Source: HK1 sp965220535
Lineage (GTDB): Bacteria; Pseudomonadota; Gammaproteobacteria; HK1
Reading direction: 5' to 3'
Assembly: GCA_965220535.1 (NCBI GenBank)
Contig: OZ244833.1
Coordinates: 1,922,001-1,986,000 of the forward strand
Length of the DNA: 64,000 nucleotides
In this document: piece by piece, positions 1 through 9,929 of the stretch
Position numbering within the stretch: position 1 is the stretch's first letter
Layout: each line of letters starts with the position of its first letter
Made by a program: the position numbers and the translations under genes
The notes under the pieces: generated by a model
Seen by the model: the letters and a program-made list of their open reading frames with translations, nothing else
Databases searched by the model: none
What the model was told of the DNA's origin: nothing

Positions 1-1704
1 CGGTCGGAAAGCGGCGCCGTCCCAGATCGGTCTCGTGCGGGTGCGCGAAATCCCCAAAATCGCGGCTTCGGGGGCGTTGATGATCGGGGTGAACGCGGTG
101 CCCCCGATACCGCCCAAACTGGAAATGCTGAAACTGCCGCCGCGCATTTCGTCGGGTTTCAAAGAAGCCTCGCGGGCCTTCGCCCCCAGATCTGCCATCT
201 CCTTTGCCAGTTCGTAGACCCCCTTGCGATCGGCGTTGCGCAGCACCGGCACCATCAGCCCGTCGGGGGTATCGACGGCGATGCCGATATGCACGTATTT
301 TTTGAGCACGAGGGTGTCGCCGCCGGGGCCGAGGGAGGCGTTGAAGTTGGGGAACTCGACCAAGGCCTTGGCCACCGCACGGGTCACGAAGGCCAGCAGG
401 GTGATACGGATCCCTTGGGATTGCGCCTCTTCCTTGATGCTCTGGCGGAAGGCTTCGAGCTCCGTGACATCGGCTTCCTCGTGGCTGGTGACATGCGGCA
501 CGTTGACCCACGAGCGGTGCAGATGGGGGCCGGAAATGCGTTTGATGCGCGCCAAGGGGCGGGTTTCGATCTCGCCGAACTTGGCGAAATCCACCTCGGG
601 GAGGGCCGGAAGAGCCCCGCTTGCGGGGGCGTTCGAGGCCGCCGCGCCGAGAGCGCCCTTGACGAAGGTGTTGATATCCTCGCGCACGATCCGCCCTTTG
701 CGACCGGTACCCTTGACCGCCCGCAGATCGACCCCCAGCTCGCGGGCGAAACGACGCATCGCGGGGGTGGCGTGGGAAACGACGCGGGCATCGTCGGGCT
801 CGGGGGCGAGGGAAGCGGTGGGCGAGCCCCTCGGCGCGCGCGGGTCGGGGGCGGCCGCGGCGGCGGTGGAAGAAGAGGCGGTGGAAGAAGATGCGGTGGA
901 CGAAGATGCGCGCGCCGCCTGCGCTTCAGGATCGCGCTTTGAGCTCGGCTCGGATCTCGGATCGGAGCTCGACTCGGAGCTCGCTTCCTCGCGGACCGGG
1001 GACGGCGATTCCTCGGCCGGCGGGGCCTGCGGATCGAGGGTCAGGATCAAGACCCCGGCGTCGACCCGATCCCCTTGACCGATCGCGACCTCCTTGACCC
1101 TTCCGGCGAGCGGCGAGGGGATATCCATCGCCGCCTTGTCGCTTTCCAGGGTGATCAGGGGATCCTCGAGGTTCACGAGATCCCCGGCCTTGACCAGCAC
1201 GTCGATCACCGGCACGTCGGAAAAATCGCCGATATCGGGGATGCGCACCTCGACGGGGGCCGAGGACTCCAAGGCTCGAGAGCCGTCGTCGTCGTCGCTG
1301 CCGCCGGCTTGCGGGGCCGGCGAAGCGGCGGCGGGGGCGTTTTCCCGCGCGGGGGCAGGCGCGGGCGGATTCACAAGCGCCGCCGGATCATCGTCCGCCG
1401 CGCCTTCGGATGCAGAAGATGGCCCCGGCGCCGTCGAAGGCGATTGTTCCCCATCGCCCTCGGGCTCCGGCGAAAGATGGAGCAGCAGCGAGCCTTGCGA
1501 AACCCGATCCCCGACCGCAACCGCGATCTCGCGCACGACCCCGGTCAGCGGCGAGGGGATATCCATGGTCGCCTTGTCGCTTTCCAAGGTAAGCAAGGGC
1601 TCCTCCAAGCGCACCCGATCGCCGACGCCGACCAAGATCTCGATCACCGGAACGGTATCGAAATCCCCGATATCGGGGACACGGATTTCTTTCGCATCGC
1701 TCAC
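1..1704 (-). CDS. aceF: Dihydrolipoamide acetyltransferase (pyruvate dehydrogenase E2), 3' end cut by window edge
   Basis: E2 core of the pyruvate dehydrogenase complex: it moves acetyl groups from E1 on lipoyl-lysine arms to CoA. The 568 visible codons show two lipoyl domains, with ESDKATMD (lysine at residue 44) and ESDKAAMD (lysine near 190), joined by Ala/Pro/acidic linkers. A peripheral-subunit-binding domain follows at about 308-345 (HATPAMRRFAREL...GTGRKGRI), then the start of the catalytic domain (RKRISGPHLHRSW-like region, SFSISSLGGIGG). The catalytic His-x3-Asp motif would lie beyond the window. The chosen start is GTG at 1704, with an AGGAGG Shine-Dalgarno about 8 nt upstream; the protein begins VSDAKEIRVPDIGDF. 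It lies 82 bp downstream of aceE in the same direction, so the two are probably one operon. No lpd gene is visible. Confidence 0.95.
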   Translation of the reverse strand, partial: MSDAKEIRVPDIGDFDTVPVIEILVGVGDRVRLEEPLLTLESDKATMDIPSPLTGVVREIAVAVGDRVSQGSLLLHLSPEPEGDGEQSPSTAPGPSSASEGAADDDPAALVNPPAPAPARENAPAAASPAPQAGGSDDDDGSRALESSAPVEVRIPDIGDFSDVPVIDVLVKAGDLVNLEDPLITLESDKAAMDIPSPLAGRVKEVAIGQGDRVDAGVLILTLDPQAPPAEESPSPVREEASSESSSDPRSEPSSKRDPEAQAARASSSTASSSTASSSTAAAAAPDPRAPRGSPTASLAPEPDDARVVSHATPAMRRFARELGVDLRAVKGTGRKGRIVREDINTFVKGALGAAASNAPASGALPALPEVDFAKFGEIETRPLARIKRISGPHLHRSWVNVPHVTSHEEADVTELEAFRQSIKEEAQSQGIRITLLAFVTRAVAKALVEFPNFNASLGPGGDTLVLKKYVHIGIAVDTPDGLMVPVLRNADRKGVYELAKEMADLGAKAREASLKPDEMRGGSFSISSLGGIGGTAFTPIINAPEAAILGISRTRTRPIWDGAAFRP

Positions 1705-1786
1705 CGACCGGCCCTCCTCATCGCTTTTCGCCCGTGGATACGAAGCCGCGAGCGCCCGGCTTCGATCGACTTCGAGTCGTCTGCGC

Positions 1787-4474
1787 TCAAACCGACCACG
1801 GATCCGGCGCTTCCGGATCGATCTCGTATTTGGCGATCGCCTCCGCCACGAGCCCATGCTCGATCTCGCCCTCGTCGGCCAAGGCCTTGAGAGCGGCGAG
1901 GGCGACATGAAAACGATCGACTTCGAAAAAACGACGCAGCTGCGAACGCCGGTCGCTGCGCCCGAAGCCATCGGTGCCCAAACAAACGAATCGCCGCTGC
2001 ACCCACGGACGAATCTGATCCGCGAACAGGCGCATATAGTCCGATGCCGCCACCACCGGACCGGCATGGGAGGCAAAACAACGCTCGAGATGACAAAGAC
2101 GCGCCGGCTTATCGGGATGCAAGCGATTCCACCGCTCGACCGCCATCCCCTCGCGCCGCAACTCGGTGAAACTGGTGGCGCTCCAGACATCCGCCTTGAT
2201 CGCGAAATCCTCTTCGAGCAATTCCGCCGCCGCCAGCACCTCGCGCAGGATGGTTCCGCAGCCGATCAGCTGCACCCTCGGGGGGGCTTTTTTGCGCCTC
2301 GTTCTTTTGCCCGCCGGCGATTCGCGCAGCAGATACAGACCCTTGAGAATATCCTCGCGCACGCCCTCGGGAAGGGGCGGCTGCGGGTAGGCCTCGTTCA
2401 TGACCGTGATGTAATAAAAAACATTCTCCTGATCTTGCAGCATCCGCTTCATGCCGTCGTGGACGATCACCGCCAACTCGTAGGCGTAGGTCGGATCCCA
2501 GGAGATGCAGTTGGGGATGGTCGACGACAGGATATGGCTATGCCCGTCGGCGTGCTGCAAGCCCTCGCCCGCGAGAGTGGTACGACCGGCGGTGCCCCCG
2601 ATGAGAAAGCCGCGGGCGCGACTGTCCCCGGCGGCCCACGCCAAATCGCCGATGCGCTGAAAGCCGAACATCGAGTAGAAGATATAAAAGGGAATCGTTT
2701 CGAGGCCGTGGGTGGAATAGGAGGTGGCGGCGGCGATCCACGAGCTCATCGATCCCGCCTCGGTGATCCCCTCTTCGAGGATCTGCCCGTCCTGGGCCTC
2801 GCGATAGAACATCACCTGATCCGCATCCTGCGGTTCGTAGAGTTGGCCTTTGGAGGAATAGATGCCGAGCTGGCGAAAAAGACCCTCCATGCCGAAGGTG
2901 CGGGCCTCGTCGGGGATGATGGGGACCACGAAACGACCGACCTTGGGATCCCGCACGAGGCCGGTCAGGGCGCGCACGAACGCCATGGTGGTCGATATCT
3001 CGCGCTCGCCGCTGCCGCCGAGCAAGGCGTCGAAGGCCGAGATATCGGGAAGGTCCAAAGGCGCGGAGCGTTGGCGGCGTTGCGGCAGCCAACCGCCCAA
3101 GCGCTCGCGGCGCTCGCGCAGATAGCGTATCTCGGGGCTGTCTTCGGGCGGGCGATAAAAAGGAGCGTCCGCGATGCGGTCGTCGGGTATGGGAATGTCG
3201 AAGCGGTCGCGGAAGGCTTTGAGGGCGTCTTCCTCCATCTTCTTTTTCTGATGGGTGATATTTTGCCCCTCGCCCGCTTCCCCCATGCCGTAGCCCTTGA
3301 CGGTCTTGGCGAGGATGACCGTCGGCGCCCCTTGGTGCCGCACCGCCTCGGCATAAGCGGCATAGACCTTGTGCGGATCGTGCCCCCCTCGGTTGAGGCG
3401 CCAGATATCCTCGTCCGAGAGATTCGAGACCATCTTTTTCAGTTCCGGGTAGGTGCCGAAAAAACGCTCGCGCGTATAGGCCCCGCCCTTCGCCTTGAAG
3501 TTCTGGTATTCGCCGTCGACCGCCTCTTCCATCCGTCGGCGCAGCAAGCCGCGGGTATCGAGCTGCAAGAGGGGATCCCAATACGAACCCCAAACCACCT
3601 TCAGAACGTTCCAGCCCGCACCGAGAAAAGCGGCTTCGAGTTCTTGGATGATCTTGCCGTTGCCGCGCACCGGACCGTCGAGCCGTTGCAGATTGCAGTT
3701 GACGACGAAGATGAGGTTGTCGAGATTCTCGCGCGAGGCGAGGGTGATGGCCCCGAGCGCCTCGGGCTCGTCCATCTCGCCGTCCCCCATGAAGGCCCAC
3801 ACCTTGCGCCCCGAGGTATCGAGCAGGTTGCGGCTATGCAAATAGCGCATGAACCGAGCCTGATAGATAGCCATGATCGGACCCAACCCCATCGACACCG
3901 TCGGGAACTGCCAGAAATCGGGCATCGACCACGGGTGGGGGTAGGAGGAGAGGCCTTTTTCGCCGACCTCTTGGCGGAAGCGCTTGAGCCGGGCCTCGTC
4001 GATCCTCCCCTCGAGGAAGGCCCGGGCATAGATCCCCGGCGCCGAATGCCCCTGCATGAAAACGAGATCGCCGCCATGGGTCTCGTTGGGGGCGTGCCAA
4101 AAGTGGTTGAAGCCGACATCGTAAAGGGTCGCGGCGGAGGCGAAACTGGCGATATGGCCCCCGAGCTCGCCGGATACCCGATTGGCCTGCACCACCATCG
4201 CCAAGGCGTTCCAACGAATCAGAGATCGGATCCGCCACTCGATCGCCGGATCGCCGGGGGTGTAATCGGCGCGGGATTCGGGGATGGTGTTGATATAGGG
4301 CGTATTGACCGAAAACGGCAGATGCAGGCCCGCCTCGCGAGCGTGTTCGACCAAGGTGGACAGCACGAAGCGAGTGCGATCGGCGCCATCGCGCTCGAAG
4401 ACGGATTGCAGCGAATCGATCCACTCTCGGGTCTCGATGGCATCGGTGTCGCTGATCTTCGAATGGATGGCCAT
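1787..4474 (-). CDS. aceE: Pyruvate dehydrogenase E1 component, homodimeric type
   Basis: Thiamine-diphosphate-dependent decarboxylation of pyruvate and reductive acetylation of the E2 lipoyl group. The 895-residue length matches the alpha2 E1 of gamma- and betaproteobacteria rather than the split alpha/beta E1. The ThDP/Mg motif GDGEMDEPE is at residues 230-238, followed by NCNLQRLDG. The N-terminal region (ESRADYTPGDPAIEWRIRS) and the central ...AKTVKGYGMGEAGEGQNITH segment are typical of AceE. The ATG at 4474 is preceded by GGGAGAA. The gene is first in a minus-strand pair with aceF. A roughly 750-bp gene-free region lies upstream and should hold the promoter. Confidence 0.97.
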   Translation of the reverse strand: MAIHSKISDTDAIETREWIDSLQSVFERDGADRTRFVLSTLVEHAREAGLHLPFSVNTPYINTIPESRADYTPGDPAIEWRIRSLIRWNALAMVVQANRVSGELGGHIASFASAATLYDVGFNHFWHAPNETHGGDLVFMQGHSAPGIYARAFLEGRIDEARLKRFRQEVGEKGLSSYPHPWSMPDFWQFPTVSMGLGPIMAIYQARFMRYLHSRNLLDTSGRKVWAFMGDGEMDEPEALGAITLASRENLDNLIFVVNCNLQRLDGPVRGNGKIIQELEAAFLGAGWNVLKVVWGSYWDPLLQLDTRGLLRRRMEEAVDGEYQNFKAKGGAYTRERFFGTYPELKKMVSNLSDEDIWRLNRGGHDPHKVYAAYAEAVRHQGAPTVILAKTVKGYGMGEAGEGQNITHQKKKMEEDALKAFRDRFDIPIPDDRIADAPFYRPPEDSPEIRYLRERRERLGGWLPQRRQRSAPLDLPDISAFDALLGGSGEREISTTMAFVRALTGLVRDPKVGRFVVPIIPDEARTFGMEGLFRQLGIYSSKGQLYEPQDADQVMFYREAQDGQILEEGITEAGSMSSWIAAATSYSTHGLETIPFYIFYSMFGFQRIGDLAWAAGDSRARGFLIGGTAGRTTLAGEGLQHADGHSHILSSTIPNCISWDPTYAYELAVIVHDGMKRMLQDQENVFYYITVMNEAYPQPPLPEGVREDILKGLYLLRESPAGKRTRRKKAPPRVQLIGCGTILREVLAAAELLEEDFAIKADVWSATSFTELRREGMAVERWNRLHPDKPARLCHLERCFASHAGPVVAASDYMRLFADQIRPWVQRRFVCLGTDGFGRSDRRSQLRRFFEVDRFHVALAALKALADEGEIEHGLVAEAIAKYEIDPEAPDPWSV

Positions 4475-5225
4475 GATGGGGTTCTCCCGACACGAATGGC
4501 GGATAGCGAAAAGAGGGTGGAAAAAGAGGCGCTCGTCCGCCGCCGGCTCGAAGTGCGCAAGGTTCCGATACGAGCCCCTAAGGAGTCGTCCCGGATGCGA
4601 GGCCCTCGGCAGCCCTGTCGGTCTTGCCTGCGATAGTCACCTCACATAAGGTCGTTTTTGGGTCGTTTTCGGGTCGTTTTCGGATCATCTTCGGGTCATG
4701 CCGAGGGCGGGCGGGCTCGATCATGCTCGTCGATTCTTGGGCCCGTCGCGATTCTTGGCCGAATCCCCTCTTGGCCCGCCGGCGCACGGGCGCGATTCGA
4801 TTGCCGGGCGATGCTTTCCTCGCTGCTCGAATCGCTGCTCGGATCGCTGCTCGGATCGCTGCTCGAAAGCGCTCTCGGCGGATAAAACCCGCCGGAGCGA
4901 GCGCGGGAGAAAAACGGCCCCGGGCTTTTATTCGATATGCCTTTTTCCTTGGCGATGCTTGGCGAGCCTTGGCAAGCCTTGGCGACAAAGCCGAGGGTCT
5001 TTTTCACGACAAGCGATTCGCGATATCGGGGATGTCGGGAATGCCGGGAATATCGGGCTCGACATCGCGAAGCGCGGATCATCGCTCGCCCGGAGATCGC
5101 AAAGCAGGGAGCGCGAGGCAGGGATCGCGCGGCATTCAAAGGATCACTGCTCGCGAAACCCTCGCGGGATTAAAAAGCTCCCCGCGCGCGCATCTGCCCG
5201 AAAAGCCGAAGCCTCGAGGCAAGCA
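4475..5225. other. Gene-free region upstream of aceE with short tandem repeats
   Basis: No open frame here looks protein-like. The interval probably contains the aceE promoter. It holds two low-complexity tracts: GGTCGTTTTC-type repeats at about 4650-4700 and a 12-bp unit (TCGCTGCTCGGA, roughly four copies) at about 4820-4866. Near 4960-4985 a CTTGGCGAG/CTTGGCAAG motif is also repeated. No sigma-70 promoter was assigned with confidence. Confidence 0.6.
4820..4866. repeat. 12-bp tandem array
   Basis: About four imperfect copies of TCGCTGCTCGGA in a non-coding interval. It resembles the 12-bp array at 32412-32495 in unit length and in the shared CTGCTCG core, so it belongs to a set of intergenic short-unit arrays in this window. 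Confidence 0.75.
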
Positions 5226-8200
5226 TCACCGCTCCCGGCCTCTTCCGGTCGCGCTGTTATTGACCAGCGCCCCGCCGCCGCCGGTGCGGGTCAGCACTTG
5301 GACCGTGAGGGGATTCTCCGAGACTATCTCGCAGGACAGCCCCATCCCGGTCCACCGATGGCCGATCAGCTGCGCCAACGCTTCGCTTTGCAGATGGTGC
5401 ACGGTCAGACGCCTGATCGATATCACTCCCCCGTCGTACATCGTTCCTTCGTCGTCGAAGCAGGCGATCCCGATGGAGGAGCAATGCTCCCCTTCGGGGG
5501 CGAGGCAACGGATGCGAAGGTTCGATTCCTCCGCTCCGCCGGGTTCGGGGATCGACTCGATATCCACCCGATATCCCGTCCCCTCGCGTGCGCTGTGAAT
5601 CGCCGCGCTGTTATTGACCAGCACCCCGTCTCCCGAACGCGTCCACACTTGGGCTCCGATATTCTGCTCGCTTCTCAGCGCACAGCCCAATCGACCCTTG
5701 CCGGACCACGAAGCGCCGGTGTAGCGCTCGATATCGGCCGCCGTGAGCGTCCGCGCACCATGAGCGGGGATCGCATCGGAGATCCAACCCTCGAAGAGCG
5801 AGCCGTCATCCTGCGCGGTGCAGTCGAGCATGACGAAACAGGGGCTATCTTGTTTGCAATGCACCCGCAGGGTCGAACTGTCTTGCACCGTTGCCGGCGG
5901 CAAAGCGAGGGCCTGCGCCTTGACCGGCAAATACTCGGTCACATCTCTTACTCTGACCTCGATCCTTCGCTCGGGGAAACTCTCGTCATCGACGACCCTC
6001 TCCCCGACGACCACGCCGTCCTCCATGACCTCGACGATCTTGGTGACCTTGATGACGATGGTGTGAGCCTCGTCCTCGGTATCGGTGTCTCGGCTCGAAC
6101 CGACGGTGACGACTTGCTCTTCGCTCCAGTTCGAGGGGGTGAAGGTCAGTGAAGACTCCGAGAGCGTGATCTCGTCGGCGACTTTCGACAGCGAAACATT
6201 GACATCCGCGCTCGGCAGGGAACCGAGGTTGACGGTCAAGACTCCCGAGCCGCCTTCGGTGATCGTCAGCGTTTCCGCCGGATTCACGACGATCGAGCCT
6301 CCGGAGATTCGATCGGTGATATTGACTGCCTTTTTCACCGCCTCCGCGTCGAGCCCGCCGACGGCTTCGAACTCGATTTCGATATCGCTCTCGGATTCGT
6401 CGTCATCGTCCGGCTCCGAGACGACGAGGACGGTTTGCTTTTCCATCCAGTTCGCAACGCCGAAAACGAGCGACGCCGGGGAAAAGGTGATTTCGTTCCT
6501 GTCATCGGAGTCGACGAGCGACAGGGCCACGCTGACCGCCGCGCTCGGCTGTTTGTCGAGTGCGACTTCGATGCTTTTCGATTGCCCCTCGTCGATGGCG
6601 ATAGCCCCGGTGGGCGTCACGACCATATTGCCTTTGGGAGCAGAATCGGGTTCTTCGAGCGTGACTTTCTTGATGACATCAGGTGCCGTCATCCCGCTTT
6701 TGGCGGAGACGATGATGGAGATGTCCTCATCGTCCATGGCGTCGTCATCGTAGTTCGATTGGACGGTCACCGTCTGAGCCGTGGAGTAATTCGACGAAGT
6801 GAAGGTCAATTCTTTCGGCGAAACGCTCCTGATCTTGGGCTCGTCCTTGCCGTCCTCGCTGCTCGATATCGACAAAACGACATCCGAGGTGATCAGCGGC
6901 AATTTGACGGTAAAGGTATCGCTTCCACCCTCGGCAATCGAAAGAATGTTGTCGTTGTCCAGTTCGATGCCACCGTCGTTATCGGTCACGGAGACAGCCA
7001 CGGTCATATCCGAAGACACGCTGGTCGATGCCAGGGTGATCGTGACGGTCTCGTCGGCGGCGTCGGTGTCATCCACGGCGCTGACGGTGACACTTTGCGC
7101 TATACCGTAGTTGCCCGACATGAACGTCAGCGTTGCCGGACTCACGCTGACCGCCCCCGTATCACTGCTCGTAACCGTCACCATGGCGTTGGCGCTCGGT
7201 CTCCCGCCGAGCCTGACGGTGAACGAAGCGCTGGAACCATCGCCTTCCTCGGACAGAGCAAGCATGGGGGAGGCAAGGTCGAGGAGGATGCCGTCGTCAT
7301 CGATCACCTTGACCGTTTTCGTCTGGCTCGCAGCGGTATAACCGCTGCCGCTGACTGCCAGAGTCACGGTGGCGCTTTCGTTCGATGAATCGCTGTCGTT
7401 TTCCGGGGTGACGGTCACCGTCTGATACTGATCGTAGTTATCGGGGGTGAAACTCAGCATCGCCGGGCTTAACCTAGCCACCGCGGTATCCGAGATCGCC
7501 ACCGACAAATCGGCACGCGAGACCGGAGGGGCGTCGAGTTTGACGCGGAACGTACCCGGATCGCTCTCGGAGAGAGTCAAATCGCCGGTGTCGTCAAGAA
7601 CGATCTCTCCGTCGTCATCGCTGATACTGATCGATTTCGTCTCGTCGTCCGCGGTATAGCCCTCGGTAACGGAGAAGGTGATATCGACGCTCTCGTCGGT
7701 GCCGTCATCGTCGTCGACCGGGACAAGGGTGATCGTCTGCTCCGTAGAGTAATTCGAGGAGGTAAAGGTCAGCGTCGTCGAACTCACCTGCACCGGACGG
7801 GTCGCTCGCACAAGCGGAGTCGAAATGTCTTCCTGCACCTCCAACAAAACGGCTTCCGGATCGCCGACCGTCACCGACAACATGGCGCTCGATGCCGGGG
7901 CGGCATCGAGTGTGACGGTGAAGGTTTTTTTGTCGCCGCCCTCGGTGATAGCGACAGCGGCGGAAGAAAGATCGATGCCCCCATCGTCGTCTGTCACCGA
8001 AACCGATTTCATCACCGGAGCGCTGTTGTATTCGCTGGCGGCGCTGACTTTCAGGGTGATAACGACGCTCTCGTCGGTACCGTCGGCATCGGCGACCGGG
8101 GCGAGGGTGATCGTCTGCGCCGTAGAGTAATTCGAGGAGTTAAACGTCAGCGTCGCCGGACTCACCGTGACGGCCCCGGTATCGTCGCTCGTCACATCGA

Positions 8201-9929
8201 TGGTGACGTTCCCCGACGGGGCTTTGACGAGAGTAACCGAGAGGGTGCCGTTGTTGCCGGAGCCTTCGACAAGAGCGAGCGTTCCATCACCGCCGGAGCC
8301 AAGGGAAATACCCCCGTCATCGTCTTCCACCTTGACCGTTTTCGTCGCATCGGCAGCGCGGATGCCGCTGACAACGGCCAGGGTGATGACGACGCTTTCG
8401 TATAAGGCGTCGTCGTCGCTGTGGGCGGTGAGGGTGACCGTTTGCGCCGTATCGTGGTTCGTGGAGTCGAAGGTCAGGGTCGCCGGACTCACCCCGACGG
8501 CCCCCGTATCGCCGCTCGTTACCGACAAGACGGCGGTCGAAGTCGGAGCGGCGCCGAGTTTGACGGTGAATGTGCCGGTCCGATCCTCGCCTCCATCCTC
8601 TTCGAGCGTGATAGCGGTAGCGGGATCGATGACGATGCTCCCGTCGTCGTCTTGCACGCTGACCGCTTTGAATACCTCGGAAGCGACGATGCCGCCGGTA
8701 GCGGATACGGAAATATTGTCGGTATCGTCGGTAGCGTCGTCGTCGTGTCCCGCTTTGACGGTAACGTCTTGCGCCGTACCATAGTTCGAAGTGGTGAAGG
8801 TCAGCGATGTCGGGGAAAGCGTGACGTCGTCGTTGGTCTTCGCAAGCGAGACGGTAACGCTCGCGCTCGGCTGCTCGCTGAGTTTGACGGTGAAGGGACT
8901 ACCGGTAGTACTGCCCTCGGTTACATTGACCGTGCCGGCGCTCAATTCAATCTCGCCTGAGGGTGGAGTCGAAGGCTCGTTGATCGTGAACCTTCTCGTC
9001 ACATCATTGGCGTCGACACCGCCGGTGGCGGACAGGGTGATGTTTCCGGTGTCGGTCGTGTCGTTGTCGTCGTAAGCCACGGTGACGGTGACAGTCTGCG
9101 GGGTAGCGTAGTTGGCGGTGGTGAAGGTCAAGGTGGACGGGCTGAAACTCATCTGCGAATGCGTCCCCGTAATGGAAACCGTCACATCCGCGTTCGGAGC
9201 GGTATCGAGACTGACGGAGAGCATCCCCGATGTTCCTTCCGTGATCACGAAATCTTCGGATTCATCGGGGGTGATGCTACCGGAGGCAGATGCCTTGATC
9301 TCCCCCTTCGGGGGCTTATCGTTATCGGTGATCGTGAACCCCCTGAACTGCGAGTCGGCAATGTATACGCGAGCGTCGCCATCGTGGATATAAAAGACGA
9401 TCCGACCGCGATCGTCCGTCATGTCCGCATCCTCGGCGGCGGTGACAGTGATCGATTTCGGGCCATGATCAGAAGAGGTGAAAGTCAGTGTGGACGGGGA
9501 GTAGGTCAGGTCGCGGTTCGCGCTGTTAAACGCATCGCCGATAACGACCCTCGGGGACGTATTCGCGAGCGGTGCATTGCTGAGCCGTATCTGCAGAGTT
9601 ACCGACCCTCCCTCTTGGATCTCGAGATTATCACCCGCCCGCAGCCGATTCCCCGACGAGGAATCAATATATATAAACCCCGCCATAAATACGCCACCGA
9701 GGGTGGGGGGGCCTCCGGGACTAGGAGGGCAGTTCACGCAAGTGAACTGCCCGAGGACCGGAGCAGGAAAAGCGGCCAGCATCGACAAAGCGATCGCCGA
9801 CACAAGGGCCGCAAGGAGCGAGGAAAGCGGGTTCGTGAACGCAAGCGACCGGGCAAGTGTCTTGGCCGACCGAAGCGCGGGCTCCGGCTGTCCCTTCCCG
9901 GGGCGATCATTCCCAAGCGTGTTCGTCAT
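5226..9929 (-). CDS. Giant exported beta-sandwich repeat protein (about 11 Calx-beta-like repeats) with C-terminal paired Cys module
   Basis: 1567 residues from ATG 9929, chosen because AAGGAG lies about 9 nt upstream and the product then begins with a signal-peptide-like segment (hydrophobic stretch near residues 38-58, ending ...VLGQ). The frame stays open a further 579 nt upstream, but that extension is arginine-rich and lacks a good ribosome site. The mature protein has about 11 repeats of 110-120 aa, each with an acidic start ((I/V)xxxxxxxITEGG), a (V)SP(A/S)TLTFTSSNY(S)xxQTVTV core and an ending of the D-D-D-G type. They resemble Calx-beta or related Ca-binding beta-sandwich domains. 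The last about 230 residues are a non-repeat paired cysteine module (STLRVHC...GRLGCALRS...QVWTRSGDGVLVNNSA, then NLRIRC...GMGLSCEIVS...QVLTRTGGGGALVNNSA). This module is also found in the 14091-20468 and 22178-23941 products. Role unknown; a surface adhesin or matrix protein is an inference. Confidence 0.85.
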   Translation of the reverse strand: MTNTLGNDRPGKGQPEPALRSAKTLARSLAFTNPLSSLLAALVSAIALSMLAAFPAPVLGQFTCVNCPPSPGGPPTLGGVFMAGFIYIDSSSGNRLRAGDNLEIQEGGSVTLQIRLSNAPLANTSPRVVIGDAFNSANRDLTYSPSTLTFTSSDHGPKSITVTAAEDADMTDDRGRIVFYIHDGDARVYIADSQFRGFTITDNDKPPKGEIKASASGSITPDESEDFVITEGTSGMLSVSLDTAPNADVTVSITGTHSQMSFSPSTLTFTTANYATPQTVTVTVAYDDNDTTDTGNITLSATGGVDANDVTRRFTINEPSTPPSGEIELSAGTVNVTEGSTTGSPFTVKLSEQPSASVTVSLAKTNDDVTLSPTSLTFTTSNYGTAQDVTVKAGHDDDATDDTDNISVSATGGIVASEVFKAVSVQDDDGSIVIDPATAITLEEDGGEDRTGTFTVKLGAAPTSTAVLSVTSGDTGAVGVSPATLTFDSTNHDTAQTVTLTAHSDDDALYESVVITLAVVSGIRAADATKTVKVEDDDGGISLGSGGDGTLALVEGSGNNGTLSVTLVKAPSGNVTIDVTSDDTGAVTVSPATLTFNSSNYSTAQTITLAPVADADGTDESVVITLKVSAASEYNSAPVMKSVSVTDDDGGIDLSSAAVAITEGGDKKTFTVTLDAAPASSAMLSVTVGDPEAVLLEVQEDISTPLVRATRPVQVSSTTLTFTSSNYSTEQTITLVPVDDDDGTDESVDITFSVTEGYTADDETKSISISDDDGEIVLDDTGDLTLSESDPGTFRVKLDAPPVSRADLSVAISDTAVARLSPAMLSFTPDNYDQYQTVTVTPENDSDSSNESATVTLAVSGSGYTAASQTKTVKVIDDDGILLDLASPMLALSEEGDGSSASFTVRLGGRPSANAMVTVTSSDTGAVSVSPATLTFMSGNYGIAQSVTVSAVDDTDAADETVTITLASTSVSSDMTVAVSVTDNDGGIELDNDNILSIAEGGSDTFTVKLPLITSDVVLSISSSEDGKDEPKIRSVSPKELTFTSSNYSTAQTVTVQSNYDDDAMDDEDISIIVSAKSGMTAPDVIKKVTLEEPDSAPKGNMVVTPTGAIAIDEGQSKSIEVALDKQPSAAVSVALSLVDSDDRNEITFSPASLVFGVANWMEKQTVLVVSEPDDDDESESDIEIEFEAVGGLDAEAVKKAVNITDRISGGSIVVNPAETLTITEGGSGVLTVNLGSLPSADVNVSLSKVADEITLSESSLTFTPSNWSEEQVVTVGSSRDTDTEDEAHTIVIKVTKIVEVMEDGVVVGERVVDDESFPERRIEVRVRDVTEYLPVKAQALALPPATVQDSSTLRVHCKQDSPCFVMLDCTAQDDGSLFEGWISDAIPAHGARTLTAADIERYTGASWSGKGRLGCALRSEQNIGAQVWTRSGDGVLVNNSAAIHSAREGTGYRVDIESIPEPGGAEESNLRIRCLAPEGEHCSSIGIACFDDEGTMYDGGVISIRRLTVHHLQSEALAQLIGHRWTGMGLSCEIVSENPLTVQVLTRTGGGGALVNNSATGRGRER

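Noticed and set aside
1094..4636. 1180-codon plus-strand open frame across aceE and aceF
   Set aside because: Antisense to two clear enzymes; an effect of high GC content.
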